A DNA stretch of 64,000 nt from NCBI RefSeq assembly GCF_021130785.1, contig NC_060211.1, positions 26,459,001 through 26,523,000 of the forward strand, read 5' to 3'. The DNA comes from Homalodisca vitripennis (lineage: Eukaryota > Arthropoda > Insecta > Hemiptera > Cicadellidae). The position numbers and the translations under genes are program-made. The notes beneath the pieces were generated by a model. That model made no database searches and was not told the DNA's origin. It was given only the letters and a program-made list of their open reading frames with translations. Positions within the stretch are counted from its first letter, which is position 1. Each line of letters opens with the position of its first letter. Positions 34,310 through 46,115 of the stretch are shown in pieces.

Positions 34310-35570
34310 ATTGTTGTGGATGATGAACATGGTATCACAGAGTATATTATATAATACGTGACCTTATAGTGATAAACTCCTTAATGAGGCTTAACTCCTC
34401 TTTCCAGCGTAACCCCATTTTTGAGTCCTGATGAAATTAGTCCTGGATGATGAACATGGTATAACAGAGTATATTATGTAATACTTTACTCTATATTGAT
34501 ATACTCCTTAACGAGGCTTAATACCTCTTTCCAGCGTAACTTTATTGAGTCCGTGATGAAGAAGTAAGTCTTGGGATGAATGAACATGGTATCACAGAGT
34601 ATATTATATAATACGTTACTCAATGTTGATATACTCCGTAGCGAGATTAAACACCTATTTTCCAAGCGTAACTCAATTGTTGTGTCCTGAAGAAGACGGT
34701 CCTGGATGATGAACATGGTATCACAGAGTATATTATATAATACGTTACTCAATGTTGATATACTCCGTAGCGAGATTCAACACCTATTTTCCAAGCGTAA
34801 CTCCATTGTTGTGTCCTGAAGAAGACGGTCCTGGATGATGAACATGGTATCACAGAGTATATTATATAATACGTTACTCAATGTTGATATACTCCGTAGC
34901 GAGACTAAACACCTCTTTTCCAAGCGTAACTCCATTGTTTTGTCCTTGAAGAAGTGAGTCATGGATGATGAATATGGTATCACAGAGTATATTATATAAT
35001 ACGTACGTTACTGTATGGTGATATACTCCGAAACGAGATTCAACACCTATTTTCCAAGCGTAACTCCATTGTTGTCCTGTATAAGTGAGTCATGGATGAT
35101 AAACATGGTATCACAGAGTATATTATATAATACGTTACTCTATGGTGATATACTCCGTAACAAGGCTTAACACCTCTTTCCAGCGTAACTCCATTATTGT
35201 CTTCTGAAAAAGTGAGTCCTGGATGATAAAAATGGTATCACAGAGTATATTATATAACACGTTACTCTATGGTGATATACTCCGTAACAAGGCTTAACAC
35301 CTCTTTCCAGCGTTTTTGCCTGTGCGGTATTTACTTTACCAACTAAATCAAAAATATTAGACAAAATAATTCTCATAACATAAAAATATCGAGGCTTAAC
35401 ACGTCGTTCTAGCGTAGCCTACCTAAATTTTTGTATCCTAAAGAAGTGAGTCCTGTATGATGATCATAATATCACAGAGTATATTATATAATTCATTACT
35501 CTATGGTGATATACTCCGTAACGGGGTTGAACATCTCTTTCCAGCCTAACTCAATGTTTGCCTGTACGGT
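34310..35570. repeat. 128-bp tandem repeat, about 9 units
   Basis: The core gatgaacatggtatcacaga + gtatattatataatacgtta, ccgta.cgagg.ttaacacct and ccagcgtaactccattgttg repeats about every 127-131 bp from 34322. A separate 80-bp sequence (gcctgtgcggtatttacttt) follows two of the last units, at 35313 and 35550, suggesting a higher-order unit at this end. Two minus-strand ORFs (88 and 68 codons) that repeat LSNVLYNILCDTMF are by-products of the array. Confidence 0.95.
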
Positions 35571-36560
35571 ATTTTCTCTACCAACTGTTTCGAAAGTATT
35601 AGAGAAAATATGGATATTTGAGATATTTCGCCACATAATACTTTCATATTTTTGTTTATTGAGTTGTTTTCATAGCAGTGTTTAAATAATGAAATTCCGA
35701 TTGGGAGGGTAATACAACGCAAGAATGTGCTCAATAAATCAAATGTTGTCATGAAATTTTAAAGTGAGAAGCGCTGGATAATAATTAATTGGCATTTAAT
35801 GTGGTTTCATATACAAGCAAAATTTAAGTTGAGGGAAGAATTTATGTCAAACTCTTAATTGTTATTTACATCATATTTAAATGACATTACAGAATCGTGG
35901 AAGATATTATCTGTAACAAATATTTGATAAGATCGTGTTGAAAATAAAATCGCTCATTCTCGTGAAAGAGAGACAACTAAGTAATATTTTGTTTCGAGAA
36001 TTTCCGCTTTTGTCATTTCCGTTATGAATAAATGCCAGCTTACAACTCATCATTGATAGGTTATTATTCCATGTCAGATCTCGCTGACAGACTGACAGAA
36101 GATTACAACATCTGCCATCTGGCATACTCGGGTTTATTCAGGTTCATCCAACCACGAACGGAATCGGACTAGTGAGTTTTTCGTTGTTACGGAGTTTTTG
36201 CAAGGTCGTTCTTTTCACCACTTCAGTTACCAGGCGTTGCTTTCGTTACGAAATAAACAAATACATTTCATCTACCGTTATTTGTCTGAATGAAATGAAT
36301 TTAATAAGCTTATGCTTTGTTAACCACATAGAGAGTGCTGCAGGGTTACCAAATGGTTGCTTTATATTTGCTTTTATTAGTGCTTTAGTGATAAAATTGA
36401 TAAAACAGATGTTACAGCTATAAAATAACGAACCACTATTAATGCTAGCCAAAACTTCTTAGTATAGTAATTAAAAATAAATACAGTAAAAATAGTAGTA
36501 TTTATGTAACGCCCCCTGAATAACATTTTTATGTAACGAAAATGTTTGTAGAATTTTCCG
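35571..36560. other. intron 1, no feature recognised
   Basis: AT-rich. Overlapping ORFs on opposite strands (35907-36610) are unsupported. Confidence 0.4.
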
Positions 36561-37135
36561 GGGGTAGAGTACAATAAGCGGGCCCTGTTTTCTATATCGA
36601 AGTAATGCAAGCATTGATATCAAAATATTCGCATCTCAAATCCTAGACTATCAATCGATATAAAATTATCTATAGTCCTCAATAACAATTCATATGTTTT
36701 AAATTAAAATATGAATTTAATACTTACAGTGATCAAACAAATTATTATAACAAAATTTAGGAAAACTGAAGACGACCATATTTGCTCCTCTCACAGTTAT
36801 ATTTGTTTCTTTTCCACAAATTTCACATGATGGGTTTTTAAGTACGAGTCCAACATGTTGAAGCCACGAAAAACATGTCTTATCATCCTTCAAAGCAACG
36901 TCGTGTAGTTTTCTAAAATTTGACTGTTATTTTTAATAATCAAATGTTACTTATGTAAAATTGAAATATTACCCTACGTGTACAATTTGAAAGTGTTTAC
37001 AGCTGTTGATATAGATTATTTAAGTTAATTGTTCAAAATAATTAATCAGTATCGATTTATTATATCGATGGTTGTGATTAAGTAATATCGTTTGCCAACT
37101 TCGATATAAAAAACCGGGTCCGCTTATCCCTACCC
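36561..37135. mobile_element. 575-bp element with inverted ends
   Basis: Left end ggggtagagtacaataagcg + ggccctgttttctatatcga and right end tcgatataaaaaaccgggtc + cgcttatccctaccc are inverted over about 40 bp, with a few mismatches and a small gap. The interior is AT-rich without ORF. Flanks (ttttccg / ttttcgg) are similar but not identical. The class is unclear. Confidence 0.65.
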
Positions 37136-37275
37136 TTTTCGGGACATTCGCTAAAGTCCAGTGATCAAAAAAATCAATAACACAGAGTTTCAATATAGAG
37201 TAACATACATATTCATATATACTGTATAATACCTTACTCTCCGGCTTTGAGATCTGCAATATAATCTTTTACTCG

Positions 37276-37480
37276 TTGACAACGAACGCTCTGGTATGAT
37301 TTATTTTATTTTAACCTAGTCTTAGTTATACGTTAGTTATTTATTAGTTATCCACCTGAGGGATCCAGCAACGTAGTATAGCTGGTTTCGTGTGTCACGA
37401 AACAATGGCAAATGTCCGAAAAAATCATGTTTCTTTCACAATCCCTCCATCGTCAAAACCAAATTTTGAACAAAACTATG
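37276..37480 (+). repeat. dispersed repeat, copy with ATGGCAAATGTCCG
   Basis: acgctctggtatgatttatt, ttttaacctagt, gtta..tacctgag, caacgtagt..., atggcaaatgtccgaaaaaa and ccctccatcgtcaaa appear in the same order as at 44036-44215. The tail part also matches 25738-25815. Confidence 0.75.
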
Positions 37481-37699
37481 TCTGAATTATCCCAATATCC
37501 AGATCGTTGTCTGAAACAAAATATCGTAATGATTCCATATACGAGTATGTGACAAGATTTCCCTCAATATTGTGGTGTTATTTGCTCAATCCCGAGTTGC
37601 TGTCGCAAAAAAAACCTAAAGGTCAGTAACTCACGTGGGTTAGAGCCACAATTACTATACTTCCTGGACGACCCAAATTAGAGGTTGGTCGCCAAAAGA

Positions 37700-37930
37700 G
37701 TAGCTTATTTGCGTTTCTAACGGAGCGGTAAGTATGGGGTTTGGCGGGAAAGTGGAACAATCATCTGATTGTTGTATCAAGGTCAGGCGATGGTCATCTT
37801 CTGTGCTCGTCGCGTCATTAGGAGTGGTTTCTCCCGCCACCCCCCCTCCCCCACGGACCCTCCCTTCCTCCTTGCATTACTCTCTCGTTTCTCTGTGCAC
37901 CTTGGCTAGAAATCCACCTCGCACTAATCG
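37700..37930. other. GC-richer patch in intron 1
   Basis: Includes a pyrimidine-rich cccctcccccacggaccctc stretch. ORFs are open on both strands. No gene is recognised. Confidence 0.35.
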
Positions 37931-38324
37931 CTGATCAGCATACATAACCAATTCACTTTGTCTCTTGTTCTTTGTCGACACGCTCTTTAGACAGCAATAA
38001 CGCTCCTTATCTGTGGCGTAGCAGTTGTGTATGCAGTGAACGCTCTGACTGATCGTGTTATGACTTATGAAGCATCTGGTGTTTCTGCGAATGGAACACG
38101 CCTTCCTGGCCGATCACGCAGTCGATTCATAGAAAATTAGCCGCCAAAACGTGAACTAACTCCTTATTGGAACCAACCGTTTAGAAATACTTTAATAAGC
38201 GCTCTAGACAAGGTTTTGCTGAGGTTCAATGCGAAATTCAAATCTATAGATTTCATTATTGACAGATATAACGACGAGAAATCATACCGGAAAAAGATTT
38301 ATACTCCTTGGCAAAAAAAGATTA

Positions 38325-38580
38325 ATTATGCCTGCCTACTAGAATCCAACGCCGTCATGTTTACCTATGAGATCAATGTAAAATATTCATTGAAGCAGAG
38401 CCAAACCACATGGAGTGACATGAACCATCATCGGACCCATGTTTCCTCATATATAAATGAAGCTTCATGCAACTGCAAGTCTACAGGTATAATCGTTTTC
38501 GAGATATCGTGTGGGCAGATAGACTAAAATGAATTTTTCCAGTTTCTAGAGTGGTAGGCTCTTCGCGTAGCTTAGCCAAT
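38325..38580 (-). repeat. GCGTTAGCGAAGC repeat family, copy 2
   Basis: On the minus strand it reads GCTAAGCTACGCGAAGAGCC, CGATATCTCGAAAACGAT, TAGACTTGCAGTTGCATGAA, GCTTCATTTATATATGAGG and TTTGGCT, the same order as at 31916-32165. The 103-codon plus-strand ORF here (38216-38527) is antisense to the repeat and is not a gene. Confidence 0.7.
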
Positions 38581-41099
38581 TAAAACATTCAATTCTTTTT
38601 ATTCCTACATTTCACATTTACTTCATTTACCTATTATCCTGCACTTCCTAAAATTCTAACACGAGTAAATTTGTTAAATTAAAATCTTACCCCCAACGGG
38701 GTCATTTTTATGGAAAATCAAAAGTTTGTTATGGAACGGTTATGAAAAGTCTTCCACTTTTAATTTTTTGTTTACTGGCGTTGCATTAAAAACTTATGTT
38801 TTATATTACTGTAGATTTTCAAATATCTTCATTATAATTCATTCACAAGTTCAAAACTGTATCATAACAACTATTTAATGTCTATGTTGTACACATGTAC
38901 AATAACAATAAAAATTCGATTTAATTTGATTTTAAAGGAAAATAACGGAACAAAACAAAGATCGGTACAATTTGCAGGTGGGATTAACACAAATACGTGG
39001 AAATATTTATGTAGGATATACACCTCACTCACAATACACTACGTTTTTTATGTGAAAGTCTAAACTAAGACTAATATTTAATTTTATAGCTCTACTTAAG
39101 TTAATATTTTTAAAGTTGAATTTAGTTAGTCCCATCACAAATACTTTCAGTAAATTTTGTGAGTCTTCATTTTTTTATTATTTGCTTTCATAGTAAATAC
39201 TTACTTAATAGTCTTGTAACTATAGTAAAATGCATGTAGCTAAAAATTCAAATGCTGAAAACCTTATCTTTGTAAATATTGCCTTACTCGGTTTATGTTG
39301 ACCAAAACATCTAGATATGTAAAAATGTAGTTTTTAGTAGGCCTACCAAGTAGTGGTAACATTTTGATTTAAACTTAAAGTTGCGCTATTCAGTTCTGTG
39401 TCAGGAACTGAAACTTCTACGCGTTCTTAGTCAAGAATGACTGAATGACTTCATCGTCTCAAAAGCATAATTCAAGGAACTGAACAATTCGGAGGTGGAG
39501 CTCAAGCGAATCGCTGTCGCATAAAACAAAGTCACCTGACCGCCAAGCGTTGGTTCGTTACCCGCCATAGGAAATCTGGTGAGGGCCTGGATAAAAACGA
39601 GTAGCCCAATATTGGTTCCGTCTTGTGGGCACGTACAAAGAAATGTGAAGCGCTGGCCGTAACAGAAATGCACGCTCTATACTATAGCATCGTTCCCATC
39701 ATATGCTGTTATATAATTCTATAACAATACTGTACGAGTAGTCACAGTTACTAATACTATAGTACAGGAGCTGAGTACTAATAGGCATTTTATAAGCACA
39801 CATGATGGTTTTGATCGAAATCGAAAAAGAATTTCTTTTAGTAAAGCAATCAATTGTAAGCCGCCACTTTTGGCGGGGTCGAAATAGAAGGGTATTAAAA
39901 GGGTTAAAAATATAAAACGATTATTTTTTTCCCGGATTATATTTTTTACATGATACACTGAAAAGCGACCGTCAGACGCATTGTTATAACATCGTCGAAT
40001 AATTAAATAAAGGGATGAAAAGTCCCCAACGGTCTGAATGTGGTTACGTGACGCTGGTTAAACATTTGTTTTCATGTCTGAAAATCGCGTCTGGTTTTTT
40101 CTCATACTAAAAAAAATATGATTTGAGAAAACAATGATTTTTGATATTTTAAAACTTTTGATATGCCACCATTTCAACCTCCGCAAAAATTAACGCGACT
40201 TCTTTATTGAGAGAAATTCTTCTATCGATTTCAAGAAAGCTCAGGATTTCAAATTAGCCCCCGACGAGGGTGACGAGACGCAAATTCCTAAAAGAGGACT
40301 TTTGATGTTGAAAAGGAGGACATTAAAACAAAAGGAGGACAGTATTAAATATTCTATTAAACATTGCGAAAAACATTCATTTATGCATTAATGAAAAACA
40401 ACGCACATTATAAACAGTACTCTATTTGAGCATATTAAAATGCCAATAATAAAACTCAAATTGGAATTGTTTTCACACATAAATAAAAGAATGAAATATT
40501 ATGAATGAATATATTAGTGGAGAAAATAATTATTTGTTATGTCACATAAGATTGAACTAATGATGTTATAATTTTTCTATTTAATTTTTAGAATTGTATT
40601 AACAATAAATGTTATGAAATAGTTGGAATTAATTCATTGCATTCATTTATTGTTATTAGTGTACTATACTAACAGGCATATATAACAAATCGTCACAATA
40701 ACAGAAAAAATATGATAAACAACAAAGTTTTTATTTATTCACAGGCCAAACTATTTTTTAATTCATGCATTACAGCCACGTGTTGAGCAAGAGCACATAA
40801 ACCATAATCGTAAAAATAATGTTAACGAAGAAACTCAGAGAATCCTCATAATGAACCAAGAGCGCGCAAATTATTAGCAATAAACTCTAGAGACTAACTT
40901 GCAGAGAGACTCTTCATTACGGGGTGAAGAATTGTCGTGGATTAACGTATTCCACAAACGCACATCAAAATGCCAGCACGACTCATTCCTGTAGTGTTGT
41001 GTGACGAGCGTCGACTCAGCAGTAACCAGTTTATGACATTTTTATACGTCACCATCGCGACAAGTCGTAAATTAGAGTACGATGAGTGGACGATCCATT
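38581..41099. other. intron 1, mostly unassigned
   Basis: A possible + strand LINE tail (caataaaaattcgatttaat + ttgatttt) sits at 38895-38935. An 80-codon minus ORF at 39431-39673 covers a locally GC-richer patch and contains TFLCTCPQDGT and PTLGGQVTLFYATAIRLSST. I do not recognise it and the context gives no support. About 40260-40330 repeats aaaaggaggaca twice. Confidence 0.35.
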
Positions 41100-43770
41100 G
41101 TTCCAGGGGGACAGAACGCCTTCTTTTATGGGCTCTTATAATCTGTATCCACTTCGCTCTGACAATGTGTGCGGTGCCATTGTGTAGAACACCAGTTAAA
41201 TATGTTCTTCCTCCAGTGCCGTAGTGTTACCTCATTATGTTCCCGGGGATAGAACGCCTTCTTTTACGGGCTCTTATAATCTGTATCCACTTCGCTCTGG
41301 CAATGTGTGCGGTGCCATTGTGTAGAACACCAGTTAAATGTGTTCTTCCTCCAGTGCCGTAGTGTTACCTTATTATGTTCCCGGGGATAGAACGCCTTCT
41401 CTTTATGGGCTCTTATAATCTGTATCCACTTCGCTCTGGCAATGTGTGCGGTGCCATTGTGTAGAACACCAGTTAAATGTGTTCTTCCTCCAGTGCCGTA
41501 GTGTTTACCTTATTATGTTCCCGGGGATAGAACGCCTTCTTTATGGGCTCTTATAATCTGTATCCACTTCGCTCTGGCAATGTGTGTGGTGTAATTGTGT
41601 AGAACACCAGTTAAATGTGTTCTTCCTCCAGTGCCGTAGTGTTACCTTATCGTGTTCCAGGGAACAGAACGCCTTCTTTATGGGCTCTTATAATCTGTAT
41701 CCACTTCGCTCTGACAATGTGGGTGGTGCCATTGTGTAGAACACCAGTTAAATGTGTTCTTCCTCCAGTGCCGTAGTGTTACCTTATTATGTTCCCGGGG
41801 ATAGAACGCCTTCTTTATGGGCTCTTATAATCTGTATCCACTTCGCTCTGACAATGTGGGTGGTGCCATTGTGTAGAACACCAGTTAAAATGTGTTCTTC
41901 CTCCAGTGCCGTAGTGTTACCTTATTATGTTCCCTCCGTCTGCTTCGCTTATGTGTTACCATTAGATGCTTCAGGTTGTGTTCTTTATGATTTAAATCTG
42001 TATCCACTTCGCTCTGACAATGTGTGCGGTGCCATTGTGTAGAACACCAGTTAAATGTGTTCTTCCTCCAGTGCCGTAGTGTTACCTTATTATGTTCCCG
42101 GGGATAGAACGCCTTCTTTATGGGCTCTTATAATCTGTATCCACTTCGCTCTGACAATGTGTGCGGTGCCATTGTGTAGAACACCAGTTAAATGTGTTCT
42201 TCCTCCAGTGCCGTAGTGTTACCTTATTATGTTCCCGGGGATAGAACGCCTTCTTTATGGGCTCTTATAATCTGTATCCACTCCGCTCTGACAATGTGTG
42301 CGGTGCCATTGTGTAGAACACCAGTTAAATGTGTTCTTCCTCCAGTGCCGTAGTGTTACCTTACAATGTTCCCGGGGATAGAACGCCTTCTTTATGGGCT
42401 CTTATAATCTGTATCCACTTCGCTCTGACAATGTGTGTGGTGTAATTGTGTAGAACACCAGTTAAATGTGTTCTTCCTCCAGTGCCGTAGTGTTACCTTA
42501 TTATGTTCCAGGGGACAGAACGCCTTCTTTTATGGGCTCTTATAATCTGTATCCACTTCGCTCTGACAATGTGTGTGGTGCCATTGTGTAGAACACCAGT
42601 TAAATGTGTTCTTCCTCCAGTGCCGTAGTGTTACCTTATTATGTTCCTGGGGATAGAACGCCTTCTTTTATGGGCTCTTATAATCTGTATCCACTTCGCT
42701 CTGACAATGTGTGCGGTGCCATTGTGTAGAACACCAGTTAAATACGTTCTTCCTCCAGTGCCGTAGTGTTACCTTATCGTGTTCCAGGGAACAGAACGCC
42801 TTCTTTATGGGCTCTTATAATCTGTATCCACTTCGCTCTGACAATGTGTGCGGTGCCATTGTGTAGAACACCCGTTAAATATGTTCTTCCTCCAGTGCCG
42901 TAGTGTTACCTTATCGTGTTCCAGGGAACAGAACGCCTTCTTTATGGGCTCTTATAATCTGTATCCACTTCGCTCTGACAATGTGGGTGGTGCCATTGTG
43001 TAGAACACCAGTTAAATGTGTTCTTCCTCCAGTGCCGTAGTGTTACCTTATCGTGTTCCAGGGAACAGAACGCCTTCTTTATGGGCTCTTATAATCTGTA
43101 TCCACTTCGCTCTGACAATGTGGGTGGTGCCATTGTGTAGAACACCAGTTAAATGTGTTCTTCCTCCAGTGCCGTAGTGTTACCTTATCGTGTTCCAGGG
43201 AACAGAACGCCTTCTTTATGGGCTCTTATAATCTGTATCCACTTCGCTCTGACAATGTGGGTGGTGCCATTGTGTAGAACACCAGTTAAATGTGTTCTTC
43301 CTCCAGTGCCGTAGTGTTACCTTATCGTGTTCCAGGGAACAGAACGCCTTCTTTATGGGCTCTTATAATCTTTTATCCACTCGCTCTGACAATGTTGTGC
43401 CATTGTGTCAGTTAAATGTGTTCTTCCTCCAGTGCCTTTATCTGCTCTACTGTATCCACTTCGCTCTGACAATGTGTGTGGTGCCATTGTGTAGAACACC
43501 AGTTAAATGTGTTCTTCCTCCAGTGCCGTAGTGTTACCTTATTATGTTCCAGGGAACAGAACGCCTTCTTTTATGGGCTCTTATAATCTGTATCCACTCC
43601 GCTCTGACAATGTGTGCGGTGCCATTGTGTAGAACACCAGTTAAATGTGTTCTTCCTCCAGTGCCGTAGTGTTACCTTATTATGTTCCAGGGGAGAGAAA
43701 GCCTTCTTTTATGGGCTCTTATAATCTGTATCCACTTCGCCCTGAAAATGTGTGCGGTGCCTTGTTATGG
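41100..43770. repeat. 137-bp tandem repeat, about 20 units
   Basis: gaacgccttctttatgggct + cttataatctgtatccactt, cgctctgacaatgtg.g.gg, tgtagaacaccagttaaatg and ttcttcctccagtgccgtag repeat about every 137 bp from 41114. Two irregular spots are seen: a 60-bp replacement at about 41935-42000 and a truncated unit at 43370-43450. Many neighbours are nearly identical, so the array is recent. It ends about 600 bp before Dok-7 exon 2. ORFs that repeat ALIICIHFALTM come from the array. Confidence 0.97.
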
Positions 43771-44035
43771 CTCTAGTTCTTTATATGTGCGTGTATAATT
43801 TTTAAATAATGTCGTGCATAAGTTCCGTGCAATATATAAGTCTATATATGTATAAGTATATATATATATATAAAAGTCTCCATTTAAATATATTTGTTTG
43901 CTCTAACGATTTTTTCACTGAAGGGTATAAATGTTCTGTGTTCGTTGTCCATTTGCCAATGATGCCACTGATGTTTTAGAGTTAGTGAAGTTGACATACA
44001 ACATAATAATTGCGATTCCTGACTTATGCTTGTCA
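43771..44035. other. spacer with short TA run
   Basis: AT-rich, with a (TA)9-10 run at about 43855-43873. Confidence 0.6.
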
Positions 44036-44215
44036 CAACGCTCTGGTATCATTTGTTTATTTTAACCTAGTTTGTAATTATGTGTTAGATTAGGTATGTA
44101 CCTGAAGAAGAGATCAGATTGCAGATCTTGAAACGTAGTGTTACTGATTTTATTGTATCACTGAACGATGACTTATGCCCGGAAAGATCATGCCCTGTTG
44201 TTATTGGATTTATCT
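44036..44215 (+). repeat. dispersed repeat with hammerhead-like core
   Basis: Same family as 37276-37480 (acgctctggtatcatttgtt, ttttaacctagt). It contains CTGAAGA (44102-44108), a stem agatc/gatct with a loop, and GAAAC (44130-44134), then gtagtgtta. CTGANGA-stem-GAAA is the order of the hammerhead catalytic core. I could not find the pairing needed for stem I, so activity is doubtful. Confidence 0.65.
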
Positions 44216-44363
44216 AACTGAACTATCCGCAAACTGAGATATTAATTTTATGGTTAATTTATTGCAAGATGGTAATTTTTGACCAATGAGTTATGAGGCA
44301 GATTGTACTGCTGTGCCCAGTGATTGTTGATTGTTGACTAATGTAAGTATGTGTCTGTTGCAG

Positions 44364-44409
44364 TGGAAGTCACGATGGTGTGTGATGCGCAAGCTGTCCC
44401 CTGTGGCAG
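44364..44409 (+). CDS. Dok7: Dok-7-like adaptor, coding exon 2 (PH domain)
   Basis: A 46-base exon between acceptor gtctgttgcag and donor GCAG|gtaaac. It starts in phase 0 and leaves phase 1, coding for WKSRWCVMRKLSPVA plus one base. Together with exon 1 it restores RDGKK-WKSRW, the signature start of the Dok-7 PH domain. The next codon should complete an Asp (as in SPVAD of family members). I found no convincing exon 3 beginning with this phase anywhere to 64000, so it should lie beyond the window. The short length and very long flanking introns are notable, but the splice sites are good. Confidence 0.88.
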
Positions 44410-44849
44410 GTAAACATACTTACCTACTTACTGATTGTAATTCCAGTGCTTTACTCTTACTCGACCGTTGGTCTCCACGCTTTCTCATCCGCCTTCGAAA
44501 CCTGTCTCTGATCTCAACTGCTTCATCGAAAATCATACATTGCTTTATTGCACAATGAAGTGAACATCGTATTAGCCAGGCTGTTGCCCAATCATCAACT
44601 AACAATCTGACAACATTGGCCTTAACCTTTGACTATGGAACAGCCTGTGAGAAGATACAATGCTAGCATTAGATGAGACTTGAAACTTAGTGATAGCCCG
44701 CTATCTAGTGACATACGAAATAAACATTGATTGTACACGTATTAAGGAAGAGTATTAAACGTAAGTATCATATTGAGTAAAACCCTGACAGCAATGGGAA
44801 ATACCCAACATTTGAAATTTAAATTATAAATATAAATATACAACTAATT

Positions 44850-45250
44850 ACCCGCGGCTTCGCACGCAATTTCGCAGGTTTTGCACCTTGATGGACATTT
44901 TTTGTTCGAATGAATTATATTTCCGACGCCAATGTTGAGTTTGCATTCTTCCCACGATCAATAAAATATGTTAAACAGTGTATATTAATTTACTACTTTT
45001 AATTTGGTTTCAAAGCTGGTTTTGTCTCTGTCCCGATCAAGAAAATATATATGCATACAGTATATATACACAGCCCTGAGAAGCCTACTTTTGAGTTTGC
45101 CTTGTTGCCACGATTACGAAAATGCGTTAAAATGTTTATACTAATTTACTTCGTTATTAGTAAGCAGCGTATGTTGTGTTTCATAGTGGACTTTATTTTG
45201 TTTCCCGATCAAGAAAATATATAACATCAGAGAAGCCTACTTCTGTCAAA
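44850..45250 (+). repeat. CGCGGCTTCGCACGC repeat, copy 1
   Basis: Opens acccgcggcttcgcacgcaa, followed by two sub-blocks that share cccgatcaagaaaatatata and gagaagcctactt. The repeat at 49590-50490 contains the same sub-blocks. Elements opening with a ccgcggcttcgc word are common in insect genomes; I do not assign a class. Confidence 0.65.
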
Positions 45251-45321
45251 ATGTATAGTACAAGTTTTTAATCGATGTAAATTCTGTTTAAGTCAAAGCC
45301 TAATTTGCTCTGTTAATGAAT

Positions 45322-45323
<2 letters not shown>

Positions 45324-45356
<33 letters not shown>
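45324..45356. repeat. (TA)16 microsatellite
   Basis: Uninterrupted alternating A and T. Confidence 0.97.
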
Positions 45357-45358
<2 letters not shown>

Positions 45359-46115
45359 GAGAATTAAATAGAAAGAATGTGTTATGTGCAAGCAGCTGAT
45401 CAATAATATGACGTAAATTGTATAACTCGTAAAAATAATTGACAGATATTTGTGGAAAATTATTGGTGACAGTCCTTACCGACACCTTGTATAATTGACC
45501 AAAATTTTAAACTCTTGGGAATTGAATAAAATATATATTTTGACATTGAATTCATTACTTTCACCTAGAGATATCCGTTATCAAGGTATTGAAATAGTGG
45601 TTAATTCACCTCATAGTGGCTTTTAATTAAGTGATAAATGTATATTCAATATTATCATAATGTTTTTGTTAATCCACAAACTTTAAAACTTACTTTAATC
45701 TATCTATACTTGTAACATAACTTTTGAGTGACAGATACACCTACATTTATAATTATATTTAATACATTGTAACTAATTAACAAAGTACCCTTGAAATATT
45801 TTAGTTATATATTTTGATATGTTCGTGAGCAAACCCATCTTCACAGTATTAGTAACGTTTAAACATAACAATAATCAATATAAACAACCTAAAACTATAA
45901 TATTGCACAATATTCTTTTGGTTAACATTTTGTGTTGGTTATAATATATATTTATAATTCACTTTTAATACTCATTACTCGTACACTTTCAATTTCAGAG
46001 ATTTTTTTATAGTTCATTAATATTTGCAATTCTCTTTTGGTTTGTTAAACACAATATATTAATTACACTTTTAATTATTGTAGTATGTTTGCTTAGTAAA
46101 ATTCGCTGTATATAT
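45357..46115. other. intron 2, no feature recognised
   Basis: AT-rich intronic DNA, nothing assigned. Confidence 0.45.

Larger units (their letters stand above)
30367..44363 (+). other. Dok-7 intron 1 (14.0 kb)
   Basis: Runs from donor gtaatt (30367) to acceptor gtctgttgcag (ending 44363). It is filled with dispersed repeats, inverted repeats and two large tandem arrays described separately. No nested gene is recognised. A gtaagtatg donor-like word lies only about 20 bases before the acceptor (44344) and is probably chance. Confidence 0.85.

Noticed and set aside
34486..34983. Minus-strand ORFs repeating LSNVLYNILCDTMF
   Set aside because: They lie wholly in the 128-bp array and break in most units; an artefact of the repeat.
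34310..35570. CRISPR-like array
   Set aside because: Units are contiguous imperfect tandem repeats without unique spacers, in a eukaryotic genome.
38216..38527. 103-codon + ORF in Dok-7 intron 1
   Set aside because: It is largely antisense to a copy of the GCGTTAGCGAAGC repeat.
39431..39673. 80-codon minus ORF, briefly considered a chitin-binding-like fragment (CTCPQDGT)
   Set aside because: The cysteine spacing of that domain is missing, and no splice context or neighbour supports it.
40970..43531. ORFs repeating ALIICIHFALTM in the 137-bp array
   Set aside because: The period is not divisible by three, frames shift at every unit and stops are frequent; satellite DNA.
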